From: JAJYBV01 sp021812265
GTDB taxonomy: Bacteria > Chloroflexota > Ktedonobacteria > Ktedonobacterales > JACDGC01
Assembly: GCA_027459525.1 (NCBI GenBank)
Contig: DAIDIC010000104.1
Location: 1 to 25,802, forward strand
Reading direction: 5' to 3'
DNA: 25,802 bases
A program made the position numbers and the translations under genes. Below, in pieces: positions 15,508 to 23,021 of this stretch. Below the pieces are notes generated by a model. The model saw nothing but the letters and a program-made list of their open reading frames with translations, ran no database searches and had not been told where the DNA came from. Positions within the stretch are counted from its first letter, which is position 1. Every line of letters starts with the position of its first letter.

Positions 15508-16944
15508 TTATATTGATGCGCCATGCGCGTTTGCAATAAACGCTTGTATGGCGGCGTGGTCTTTTTTGCCCAGCGCATGTTCTACGCCGCTGCTAACATC
15601 CACCCCCCAAGGCTGAACCATGGCAACAGCTTCATGAACATTATCGGCGCGCAGTCCACCTGCCACAATAAGCGGGTAGCGCCACGCCAATTCGCGGGCG
15701 GCGTTCCAATCGCCAACGCGCCCAGTTCCCCCTAATTCATCCTTTGTGGTGGAATCTAAAAGAGGCATGCAGCCTAAATCAAGCGCAGCGGCAATTTCAT
15801 CTTCAGAATGTACAGCCGCCAATACAGGCAAATGAAAATCGGCAAAACACTGCAAATTTTTTGCCGCCGGCCCAGTAAGTTGAATCGCTTGTATTCCAGT
15901 TATTTCCGCAATAGCGCATATTTCGCTAACGGTTTCAAAAGCAAAAACACCTATCGTCATTTGACTCGACGGCAGTTTTTGCGTTATTGCGCGCGCCGTT
16001 TGCGCGTCTATTTGCCGGGAACTTGGCGCAAAAATCATTCCTATTGCGTCGACACCGCACTGCGCGGCAAATATGGCGTCGACAGAATTGGTAACACCGC
16101 AAATTTTTACAAACGGAACTTGCCCAGCCGGAGCCATTTGGCAGAGCTTAGGAAGCCTCGCAAAAGCTGCCAGCGCGCGCGCGGGGTGTTCGCTGCGCAT
16201 AAACGCCTCGCCAATCAATACTGCGCTGGCGCCATAGCGGCGCATTCGGGCAAGATCTGCCCCGGAAGCAATACCGCTTTCAGCGACAATAACTTTAGCT
16301 TGCGTCAACGCCGGCAAAATACGGTTTAGCAGCGATGTATCCACTTCAAATGTGCGCAAGTCGCGTGCGTTTACCCCCACAATAACGGCGCCGGCGCGTA
16401 TCGCTCGTTGCGCTTCTTCTTCTGAATGAACTTCTACCAGCGGCTCCATTCCCAAAGATCGGCTGAGCAAAAGCAGACGGCGCAACATAGCGTCATCAAG
16501 CAGCGCAGCAATCAGCAGGCAGCTATCCGCTCCGGCGGCGCGCGCTTCATATATTTGATATTCGTCAAATATAAAATCTTTGCGCAATACAGGCGTAAGT
16601 TGCACAGCGTTTTTTACCGCGCGCAGATCATTCAGGCTGCCCTTGAAATATTCTTCCTCCGTTAAAACCGAGATCATAGCCGCGCCGGCGTCCGCGTAAC
16701 CGATGGCTGTTTCTGCGGGATCTAGCTCTTGCCGCAAAGCGCCTTTTGAGGGAGAAGCGCGTTTTATTTCGGCAATAATCTTTACGCCGCCATGTGCGCT
16801 TTGCAGCGCAGCCAACGTATTAAGCGGCGGCGCGGCGCAGGTAGCAAGCCGCTGCATTGTATCTGGCGGAATATCAATTTTTCGCTGCTCCAGCCGCACT
16901 TTTACAGCGTGAGCAATAGTTGGTAAAAACGCGCCGGTATTCAT
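15508..16944 (-). CDS. trpCF: Fused indole-3-glycerol-phosphate synthase / phosphoribosylanthranilate isomerase
   Basis: This 478-residue bifunctional protein has two TIM barrels in tandem. The TrpC half is about residues 1-265: IIAEIKRASPSKG with catalytic Lys61, VLRKDFIFDEYQI with Lys122, LVEVHSEEE with Glu172, IVGVNARDLRTFEVD with Asn192, and VAESGI with Glu222. The TrpF half begins near 277: VKICGVTN with catalytic Cys282, PLLDSTT with Asp397, GGTGRVGDWN, AGGLRADNV and GVDVSSGVE. The protein rearranges phosphoribosylanthranilate and closes the indole ring, two successive steps. The C-F fusion order matches that of enterobacterial TrpC-F; in most bacteria the two genes are separate. The ribosome site is weak. 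It starts 135 bases after trpD. Confidence 0.96.
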   Translation of the reverse strand: MNTGAFLPTIAHAVKVRLEQRKIDIPPDTMQRLATCAAPPLNTLAALQSAHGGVKIIAEIKRASPSKGALRQELDPAETAIGYADAGAAMISVLTEEEYFKGSLNDLRAVKNAVQLTPVLRKDFIFDEYQIYEARAAGADSCLLIAALLDDAMLRRLLLLSRSLGMEPLVEVHSEEEAQRAIRAGAVIVGVNARDLRTFEVDTSLLNRILPALTQAKVIVAESGIASGADLARMRRYGASAVLIGEAFMRSEHPARALAAFARLPKLCQMAPAGQVPFVKICGVTNSVDAIFAAQCGVDAIGMIFAPSSRQIDAQTARAITQKLPSSQMTIGVFAFETVSEICAIAEITGIQAIQLTGPAAKNLQCFADFHLPVLAAVHSEDEIAAALDLGCMPLLDSTTKDELGGTGRVGDWNAARELAWRYPLIVAGGLRADNVHEAVAMVQPWGVDVSSGVEHALGKKDHAAIQAFIANAHGASI

Positions 16945-17079
16945 AACAAAGTTTCACTTTTCCAAAATATTCTGTTTGCTGACGCAAAGGAAAGGATGCG
17001 CCCGATTTCTGCACATAAACCATTGACCAGAAGCGGCGCCGATGATTTGCGCGCGGCGCCCGGCGTTTCCAGTTTCAGT

Positions 17080-18132
17080 TTATACGGCGTATGATTGCAT
17101 GCGCGCCGCCGCCAAATCTTGCGAAAGCGCAACAAATTTTCCCATAGTTTGCAGCGCGCCATTGGGATTCATATGTGATTTGGCCAGCTTCACGCCATCT
17201 TTTATCGATTTGGTCACGCCGCTGATATACAGCGCCGCCCCAGCGTTGAGCGCGATAACATCAGCTTGGGGGCCGGTAATTTCACCGGAAAGAACCCCAC
17301 GTATAATTGCAGCGTTGGTTTTTGCAGAGCCGCCCCGCAAAGCAGAAAGCGGCGCAGGGGTAAGCCCCATTTCCTGCGGATCGACAGTATATTCGCGAAT
17401 AGTTCCTTTTGCGCCGGAAATTTCGGCAACCTGTGTTTTCGCTTGCAATGAAAATTCATCTACGCCATCTTCACCATACACCACCAACGCGCGATTTACC
17501 CCCAGCCGCAATAAAGCTTCCGCCATAATAGGCACAAGGCTGCTTTTCGGCGCGCCCAGCAATTGAAATGGCGTTTGCGAGGGATTAGTAAGCGGCCCCA
17601 AGATATTAAATACCGTGCGAAAACCCAGCTCTTTCCGCACCGGCGCAGCGTATTTCATAGATGGATGATACGCAGGGGCAAACATAAATCCAAAGCCGCT
17701 TTCACGCACCGTGCGCGCAACATCCTCCGGGTTCAGCTCAATTTTGGCGCCCAAAGCCTCCAATACATCAGCGCTGCCACAGCGGCTGGTTGCTGCGCGA
17801 TTGCCATGCTTGGCCACTGGCTGCCCGCACGCCGCAATAACAAACGCCGCCGCAGTAGATATATTGAATGTGTTAGATCCGTCACCGCCGGTTCCACAGG
17901 TATCCAGCGCCGTTATTCCGTCTAACTGAACTTTGCGGGAATATTGGCGCATACCCTTTGCCAGTCCGGTAATTTCATCCGCCGTTTCGCCTTTTATGCG
18001 CAGCGCGGTAAGTATTGCGGCTATCTGCGCGGGAACTATATTGCCGGACATAATGTCACTCATAACTTGAAAAGATTGTATTTCATCCAGTGAACTTCCC
18101 CGCAATAGGATATTTAGTGTTTCAAGAAACAT
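17080..18132 (-). CDS. trpD: Anthranilate phosphoribosyltransferase
   Basis: This 350-residue enzyme transfers the phosphoribosyl group of PRPP to anthranilate, the second step of the branch. Family marks are ALDTCGTGGDGSNTFNIST (residues 75-93; GTGGDG binds PRPP), VAKHGNRAATSRCGSADVLE (106-125) and FMFAPAYHPSMKYAAPVRKE, followed by FNILGPLTNPS. Length is normal for a stand-alone TrpD without a fused TrpG. The ATG at 18132 lies inside the end of trpG (19-base overlap), implying translational coupling. A 135-base spacer separates it from trpCF. Confidence 0.97.
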   Translation of the reverse strand: MFLETLNILLRGSSLDEIQSFQVMSDIMSGNIVPAQIAAILTALRIKGETADEITGLAKGMRQYSRKVQLDGITALDTCGTGGDGSNTFNISTAAAFVIAACGQPVAKHGNRAATSRCGSADVLEALGAKIELNPEDVARTVRESGFGFMFAPAYHPSMKYAAPVRKELGFRTVFNILGPLTNPSQTPFQLLGAPKSSLVPIMAEALLRLGVNRALVVYGEDGVDEFSLQAKTQVAEISGAKGTIREYTVDPQEMGLTPAPLSALRGGSAKTNAAIIRGVLSGEITGPQADVIALNAGAALYISGVTKSIKDGVKLAKSHMNPNGALQTMGKFVALSQDLAAARMQSYAV

Positions 18133-18698
18133 GCCGGAGCCTCCAAAAATGTTTTTAGAATTTGCTTGCCATTGCTTGTTAATATAGATTCGGGATGAAA
18201 TTGTACACCTTCAATGGGAAAACGCGCATGCCGGATTCCCATAATTATGCCATCTGCGTTCCACGCGGTAACCTGTAAATCCTCCGGCAGTGTGGCGCGA
18301 TCGACAATAAGGCTGTGATAGCGTGTTGCGATAAACGGACTTGCTATGTCACTGAAAATTCCTGCTCCATCGTGATATATTGTATCGGTTTTGCCATGCG
18401 CGGGCTGCGGCGCGCGAATCACTTTCCCGCCAAAAGCCTGCCCAATTGCTTGATGTCCCAAACACACACCTAAAATAGGAATGGTGGCGCCAAATGTTTT
18501 TATCGCTTCAAGTGAGACACCTGCGTCATCCGGCGTAGATGGTCCGGGGGAAATAACGATACGCTGTGGACGCATCTCGGCAATATCGCCGGTTGAAATC
18601 GCGTCATTGCGAATAACCTGAACGGCGGCGCCTAATTCGCAGAAATATTGATAGAGATTCCACGTAAAACTGTCATAGTTATCAATTAACAGAATCAT
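18114..18698 (-). CDS. trpG: Anthranilate synthase glutamine amidotransferase component
   Basis: This 194-residue class I glutamine amidotransferase supplies ammonia to TrpE. The N-terminus ILLIDNYDSFTWNLYQY and VISPGPSTPDDAG are canonical. The catalytic triad is Cys79 in ILGVCLGHQAIGQAFGG, His168 and Glu170 in GVQFHPESIL. A much longer open frame exists upstream, but ATG 18698 is chosen because AGGGGG stands about ten bases before it and it gives the standard start. The ATG lies within the last codons of trpE (17-base overlap), and its own end overlaps trpD by 19 bases. No para-aminobenzoate genes are near, so an additional folate role (as in amphibolic TrpG) cannot be judged. Confidence 0.96.
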   Translation of the reverse strand: MILLIDNYDSFTWNLYQYFCELGAAVQVIRNDAISTGDIAEMRPQRIVISPGPSTPDDAGVSLEAIKTFGATIPILGVCLGHQAIGQAFGGKVIRAPQPAHGKTDTIYHDGAGIFSDIASPFIATRYHSLIVDRATLPEDLQVTAWNADGIIMGIRHARFPIEGVQFHPESILTSNGKQILKTFLEAPACFLKH

Positions 18699-20298
18699 GG
18701 ATCTTTTCCCCCTTGCGCGCCGATAATTTTGCCGCAGATTTTGATGTTTTTGTGGCGGCGTTGAATGTTTCGGCCATTTCAACTGCCTGCCACAGCGCCT
18801 GCGCTTTGCGTTCGGTTTCCTGAAACTCTGCTTCCGGCTCGGAATCAGCAACAATTCCTGCGCCGGATTGCGCATAGGCCACACCGTCTTTCATCACCAA
18901 TGTACGGATAGCAATTGCCATATCCGCATTGCCGTTATAGCCAAAATAACCTACGCCGCCGCCATATACGCCGCGTTTTACGCCTTCAAGTTCGGCGATA
19001 ATTTGCATCGCTTTTATTTTCGGCGCGCCGGTTAACGTGCCGGCTGGGAACACAGACCGCACTGCGTCAAAAGCGGTGAGACCGCTGCGCAATTTGCCGG
19101 TGATGTGCGAAACCAAATGCATCACATGCGAATATCTTTCCACATCCATCATCTGTGTTACCCGCACAGTGCCCGGCTCCGCCACTCTGCCCAAGTCATT
19201 GCGCCCCAAATCGACCAGCATAACATGTTCGGCCTGTTCTTTAGGGTCATAACGCAGTTCAGCTTCAAACGCCGCGTCGGCTCCGCCGTTTTCACCGCGC
19301 GGCCGGGTTCCGGCAATAGGGTGCGCAGCGACTTCGCCGTTTTCCACACGCGCCAGCATTTCCGGTGAAGCGCCGGCGATCACAAAATCTTTGCAATCCA
19401 AATAAAATTGGTATGGCGATGGATTCAACGCGCGCAGCGCCCGATACACCGAAAAAGGATCACAGCGCAATATACGGGATGTTCGGCGCGACGGCACAAT
19501 TTGGAAAGCGTCTCCGGCAAAAATAGCTTCTTTGGCGCAGTTTGTCATGCGCTTAAAGCGCGCTTTGTCTTCGTCAGCGTCCCATTTCGGAGCAGTTGCG
19601 GCGGCAGTAGATTTTTTTTGCGCCGCCGGTTTGCGAAACGGCGCAGTTTCCAAGGCTACTTGCAACTCATCCAAGACATTCCGGGCGGCGCGCAAACTGG
19701 CCGCATGGTCTTGGCGTAAATCGGCGTGAGTAAGCAGAATGGCGCGATGCGCGATATGATCGAAAATAACGAATGTATTGGTGAATATGACACACGCATC
19801 GGGCAATTGCAGCGTATCTTGCTCCGGAATGGCAATCGGCTCATAGCGCGCCGCAATTTCATACCCAAGGTAGCCAACTGCGCCACCGATTAATCTTGGC
19901 GTGGCAGACCCCGGAGACAGCGGCAAAGTGAAAGGAGCCACGCGGTTCAATGCCAGTTCATCTTCAATAATTTTTAGTGGATCTGCAGCGCTGTTTATCA
20001 TCGAAACAGCGCCCGTGCGCGCATCCATTCGTTCACACATTGCGCCGCGAAAAAGCAGAACTGTTTCGGAATATAACCCAATGAAGGAAAAACGCGCCAG
20101 TTTTTCACCGCCTTCAACCGATTCCAGCAGAAAGGTATAGGGATCTCCCTGAGCAATTTTGCGATACGCGGAAACCGGAGTATCGCAATCTGCCAGCAAT
20201 TCCCGCCAAACAGGATATAGCGTATACCCTGCGCGCGCGGCATTGCGCATTTGGCGCAATAAATCTTCTCTATTTAATGTAGTTGCAGTTTCCGTCAT
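18682..20298 (-). CDS. trpE: Anthranilate synthase component I
   Basis: This 538-residue chorismate-binding enzyme converts chorismate and ammonia to anthranilate with TrpG. The N-terminal part carries the tryptophan feedback-site motif LLESVEGGEKLARFSFIG (residues 57-74), so allosteric inhibition by tryptophan is expected. The catalytic part has FQIVPSRR, HPIAGTRPRGENG, HVMLVDLGRNDLGRV, VFPAGTLTGAPKIKAM and GVYGGGVGYFGYNG, all conserved. A Lys/Ala/Ser-rich tail of about 25 residues after ETFNAATKTSKS is not part of the enzyme core. A Shine-Dalgarno AAGGGGA precedes the ATG. It starts 31 bases after trpS and overlaps trpG. Confidence 0.97.
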   Translation of the reverse strand: MTETATTLNREDLLRQMRNAARAGYTLYPVWRELLADCDTPVSAYRKIAQGDPYTFLLESVEGGEKLARFSFIGLYSETVLLFRGAMCERMDARTGAVSMINSAADPLKIIEDELALNRVAPFTLPLSPGSATPRLIGGAVGYLGYEIAARYEPIAIPEQDTLQLPDACVIFTNTFVIFDHIAHRAILLTHADLRQDHAASLRAARNVLDELQVALETAPFRKPAAQKKSTAAATAPKWDADEDKARFKRMTNCAKEAIFAGDAFQIVPSRRTSRILRCDPFSVYRALRALNPSPYQFYLDCKDFVIAGASPEMLARVENGEVAAHPIAGTRPRGENGGADAAFEAELRYDPKEQAEHVMLVDLGRNDLGRVAEPGTVRVTQMMDVERYSHVMHLVSHITGKLRSGLTAFDAVRSVFPAGTLTGAPKIKAMQIIAELEGVKRGVYGGGVGYFGYNGNADMAIAIRTLVMKDGVAYAQSGAGIVADSEPEAEFQETERKAQALWQAVEMAETFNAATKTSKSAAKLSARKGEKIHDSVN

Positions 20299-20329
20299 AA
20301 ACCGGTTTCCCCTTCAATATTTGCCGTAA

Positions 20330-21388
20330 TCAACCTAGCCCCATAGCTTTTTGGGCGCGCTTTAATGTTGCGTCAGCGCGGGGGCGAACCTTATCAGCGG
20401 CGGCGGCTATCAAATGTTCCAGCGTCGCTTTATCTCCGATATATTCATTATATTTGCGCTGAAACGGCTCAAAAACCGCAACAGTCAAATCAGTTAATTC
20501 ACTTTTCAGCTCTTTATACCCTTTTCCGGCAAAATGTTCTTCAATTTCTGCAGCGCTTTTATCGGTAAAAGACTGATAGATGGACAGAAGATTATACAGC
20601 CCTTTGCGTTCCAAATCAAATACGATAGATGTCTGTGAATCTGTAACAGCGCGGGCATATTTCTTTTTAATTTGTGTCGGAGTATCCAACATAGAGATGG
20701 CGCCATCCGGCTCACTTTTCGACATTTTCCGCTCGGGGTCTGTCAGCGACATAATACGCGCGCCATGCTCACGAATGAGCGCTTCGGGCAGCACAAATGT
20801 CTTGCCAAAATGCTCATTAAAGCGCAGCACGATATCGCGGGTTAACTCTATATGCTGCCGCTGATCATCTCCTACAGGAACAAGATTTGTGTCATATAAC
20901 AGGATATCAGCAGCCATCAGCACCGGATATGTATATAATCCGGCAGTGGCGTTTTCGCGATCTTCCCCAGCCTTAGATTTAAATTGATGCATCCGGTTCA
21001 GCCAACCCAATGAAGAGACGCAACCCAGCATCCAAGCCAATTCTGCGTGCGCGCTGATATGCGATTGCACAAATACAGGCGCTTTTTCAGGATCCAGGCC
21101 GATTGCCAGCAGCATAGCCACCATATTTCTGGTGTTTGCGTGGAGTTCTTTGGGGTTTTGATGTTGGGGCACGGTAATAGCGTGCAGATCTACCACGCAG
21201 AAAATATTATCATACATATCTTGTTCAGCAACCCAATGACGCATTGCTCCAAGATAGTTGCCGATATGCGGCACACCGGTTGACTGAATACCGGATAATA
21301 TGCGCTTTTTTCGCGGCGCGCCCTGCGGTTTTTCCTGCTGTTCCGTATGTGTTTTTTCGGGTTCCGCAGCAGCGGTTTTGTTTGACAT
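20330..21388 (-). CDS. trpS: Tryptophanyl-tRNA synthetase
   Basis: This 352-residue class I synthetase charges tRNA-Trp. About 28 polar, low-complexity residues precede the catalytic core. The core opens with ILSGIQSTGVPHIGNYLGA, in which HIGN (41-44) is the HIGH motif (PTG is replaced by STG). VPVGDDQRQHIELTRDI and KMSKSEPDGAI (KMSKS, 221-225) complete the active site. ATG 21388 is chosen over TTG 21406 because AAGGA precedes it at a good distance. It is the first gene after the T-box terminator (38 bases) and is followed by trpE after 31 bases, so synthetase and biosynthetic genes appear to share one transcript. Confidence 0.97.
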   Translation of the reverse strand: MSNKTAAAEPEKTHTEQQEKPQGAPRKKRILSGIQSTGVPHIGNYLGAMRHWVAEQDMYDNIFCVVDLHAITVPQHQNPKELHANTRNMVAMLLAIGLDPEKAPVFVQSHISAHAELAWMLGCVSSLGWLNRMHQFKSKAGEDRENATAGLYTYPVLMAADILLYDTNLVPVGDDQRQHIELTRDIVLRFNEHFGKTFVLPEALIREHGARIMSLTDPERKMSKSEPDGAISMLDTPTQIKKKYARAVTDSQTSIVFDLERKGLYNLLSIYQSFTDKSAAEIEEHFAGKGYKELKSELTDLTVAVFEPFQRKYNEYIGDKATLEHLIAAAADKVRPRADATLKRAQKAMGLG

Positions 21389-21407
21389 AGTTTGTGATCC
21401 TTTCAAA

Positions 21408-21782
21408 TAAGAAAAAATTTACCCATAAAAAAAGCCTCTCATCCCAGTATGGGACGAGAGGTTATATATGAACACTTTCGTGGTTCCACCCAATTTTAAA
21501 TACACCTGCGGCGAATTTCTTCTGCGCAATGTATGCGCAACAAGAAAGTATCGCTGAAGCATATTCCTTATATTCGATACGGGAAGATATGCAATAACTT
21601 CCGATATCCATCGCCGATAACGGGGCGCAACCGGATCATCCCTAACGCACAAAAGCGCTCGGAATGCTGCTCACAGGCCCATTCACCGAAACTTCCAATA
21701 CTGACTTGCACCACCGTCAGCTCGCTGATTTGAAATATTTCGCTTACTCTTCCTGATCCAAGCTTTAAAAGATTTTGCTGTT
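21408..21782 (-). promoter_or_regulatory. Tryptophan T-box riboswitch (leader of the trpS-trpEGDCFBA operon)
   Basis: On the minus strand the stem I base CAGG (21752-21755) pairs with CCTG. The specifier loop side reads GTGAATGGG, in which TGG at 21679-21681 takes the codon position and is followed by a purine, as in the well-studied glyQS leader (CGAAAGGCA, with GGC at the same place). TGG means tryptophan. The apical part has AGCGAGC and GGTGGTGCAAG, as expected for the distal bulge and apical loop. The T-box sequence TGGGTGGAACCACG lies at 21479-21492, and its partner CGTCCCA (21450-21456) is shared with the terminator. Uncharged tRNA-Trp should favour antitermination. The bulge reads UGGA rather than the UGGC expected for a tRNA with a G discriminator. 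Confidence 0.95.
21427..21461 (-). terminator. T-box intrinsic terminator
   Basis: The arms CCTCTCGTCCCA and TGGGATGAGAGG pair on the minus strand with one G-U and a three-base loop, then seven T residues follow. The 5' arm contains the CGTCCCA needed for the antiterminator, so the two structures exclude each other. Confidence 0.93.
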
Positions 21783-21788
21783 ACCGAT

Positions 21789-21817
21789 ACTATACCTGAT
21801 TTTATTGATTTTGTCAA
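21789..21817 (-). promoter_or_regulatory. Consensus sigma70 promoter of the trp operon
   Basis: Minus strand TTGACA (21812-21817) and TATAGT (21789-21794) are 17 bases apart. The predicted start near 21782 leaves a leader of about 390 bases before trpS, the right size for a T-box. Confidence 0.85.
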
Positions 21818-21911
21818 GACGCGAAAGATGAGATTTTTTTATCTGGCGCCGGAGCAATGAGCAACAGCAGTGATTTGCTGCATATAAATCGAAACAACCG
21901 CGAAAAATATC

Positions 21912-23021
21912 TTAGCGCGCCGCAGATTCTACGGCAGCTTCCGTTTTAACCAGCGCACAGCGATCTTTGGGCAGTGTCACCCAAACATGTGTTCCCGGCT
22001 GTATCTGTTCCGCGCTGTCGGCAAGCAACGGCTCGCGAAATGGCGTTTGAATTGTTAAACGCCAGCGTCCCTCACTGAACGACGCTCGTTGCACAGCGCC
22101 GGAAAATGTATTTACTTTGCTTTCCGGTTCCGATAGCGTCGTTATAATTGATTCAGGCCGGCATAAAACAGCAAATTGGCCTGCCGCCAACACATCGGCT
22201 TCCGACGAAGCGCAATGGATATATAGACCGTTCTGTTCAATGATTAGGTCATCAGATTGTGAATTTTGCGCAATTCCGCTGATGATATTTGCCGCGCCCA
22301 TAAACGCGCCGATAAATGCTGTTTTGGGTTTATGGTACAGTTCTGCCGGTGGGCCAAATTGTTGAATGTTACCATTTTTCAACAACAAAATACGATCAGA
22401 CATTACCATAGCTTCATTTTGATCGTGTGTTACATTAATGACCGTCATATGCGATTTCTGCACTATCTCTAACAATTCGTGCCGCATAGTTTCCCGCAAA
22501 CCGGTATCTAGGCTGGATAGCGGCTCATCCAGCAGCAAAAGCGGCGGGCGGATAGATAAGGCGCGCGCTAACGCCACCCGCTGCTGTTGTCCGCCGGAAA
22601 GCTGGAATGGAAATCTGTGCTCTAAACCGGTCAGCGCCGTTAAATCCAGCATTTCCTGCACCCGAGCGCGTATTTCGTGAGATGACAGTCGCCGCAGTCG
22701 CAACCCAAACGTAATATTCTGCGCCACCGTCATATGCGGCCACAGCGCATAATCTTGAAACACCATACCCAACCCGCGTTCCTCAACCGGAGTATTGCGC
22801 TTAGGGCCATATATTTCTTTACCGCCGATGCTGATATGCCCGCTATCCGGCTCAGCTAATCCAGCCAACATGCGCAAAACCGTTGTTTTCCCGCTTCCTG
22901 ATGGCCCCAGCAGCGATAAAAACGCGCCTTGCTCAAGCGCAAAATCAATATTTTGCGCCGCAAAGTTAGCGCCATACCGCTTGGTTAAACCCTTTACCGT
23001 TATAAACGCTTCCTGTGTCAT
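21912..23021 (-). CDS. ABC transporter ATPase, iron(III)/FbpC type
   Basis: This 369-residue ATPase energises the adjacent permease. It has Walker A GPSGSGKTT (39-47), Q-loop Gln89 in MVFQDYALWP, signature LSGGQQQRVALARAL (141-155), Walker B LLLLDEP (161-167), D-loop SSLD and switch His199 in VTHDQNEAM. After about residue 240 a TOBE-type domain follows (SGIAQNSQ, AVLCRPESI), which places it in the CUT/FbpC/PotA group that imports iron, polyamines, sugars or phosphonates. The ATG overlaps the permease stop by four bases (ATGA), so it is translationally coupled. The iron assignment rests on the partner permease type and is not proven. Confidence 0.9.
   Translation of the reverse strand: MTQEAFITVKGLTKRYGANFAAQNIDFALEQGAFLSLLGPSGSGKTTVLRMLAGLAEPDSGHISIGGKEIYGPKRNTPVEERGLGMVFQDYALWPHMTVAQNITFGLRLRRLSSHEIRARVQEMLDLTALTGLEHRFPFQLSGGQQQRVALARALSIRPPLLLLDEPLSSLDTGLRETMRHELLEIVQKSHMTVINVTHDQNEAMVMSDRILLLKNGNIQQFGPPAELYHKPKTAFIGAFMGAANIISGIAQNSQSDDLIIEQNGLYIHCASSEADVLAAGQFAVLCRPESIITTLSEPESKVNTFSGAVQRASFSEGRWRLTIQTPFREPLLADSAEQIQPGTHVWVTLPKDRCALVKTEAAVESAAR

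Noticed and set aside
16945..17079. Possible small gene in the spacer between trpD and trpCF (minus-strand frame ending LSFASANRIFWKSETLL).
   Set aside because: There is no start codon after the trpD stop and no ribosome site; the frame is a continuation of a shadow of trpD.
18699..18884. Longer N-terminus for trpG (62 extra codons).
   Set aside because: The extension is antigenic-looking Arg/Lys/Pro-rich sequence, fully inside trpE in another frame; the standard MILLIDNYDS start has its own AGGGGG site.
21818..21911. Terminator or small RNA between the ABC ATPase gene and the trp promoter.
   Set aside because: Only weak, short complementarities such as GCAG/CTGC are visible; nothing beyond the promoter itself is supported.
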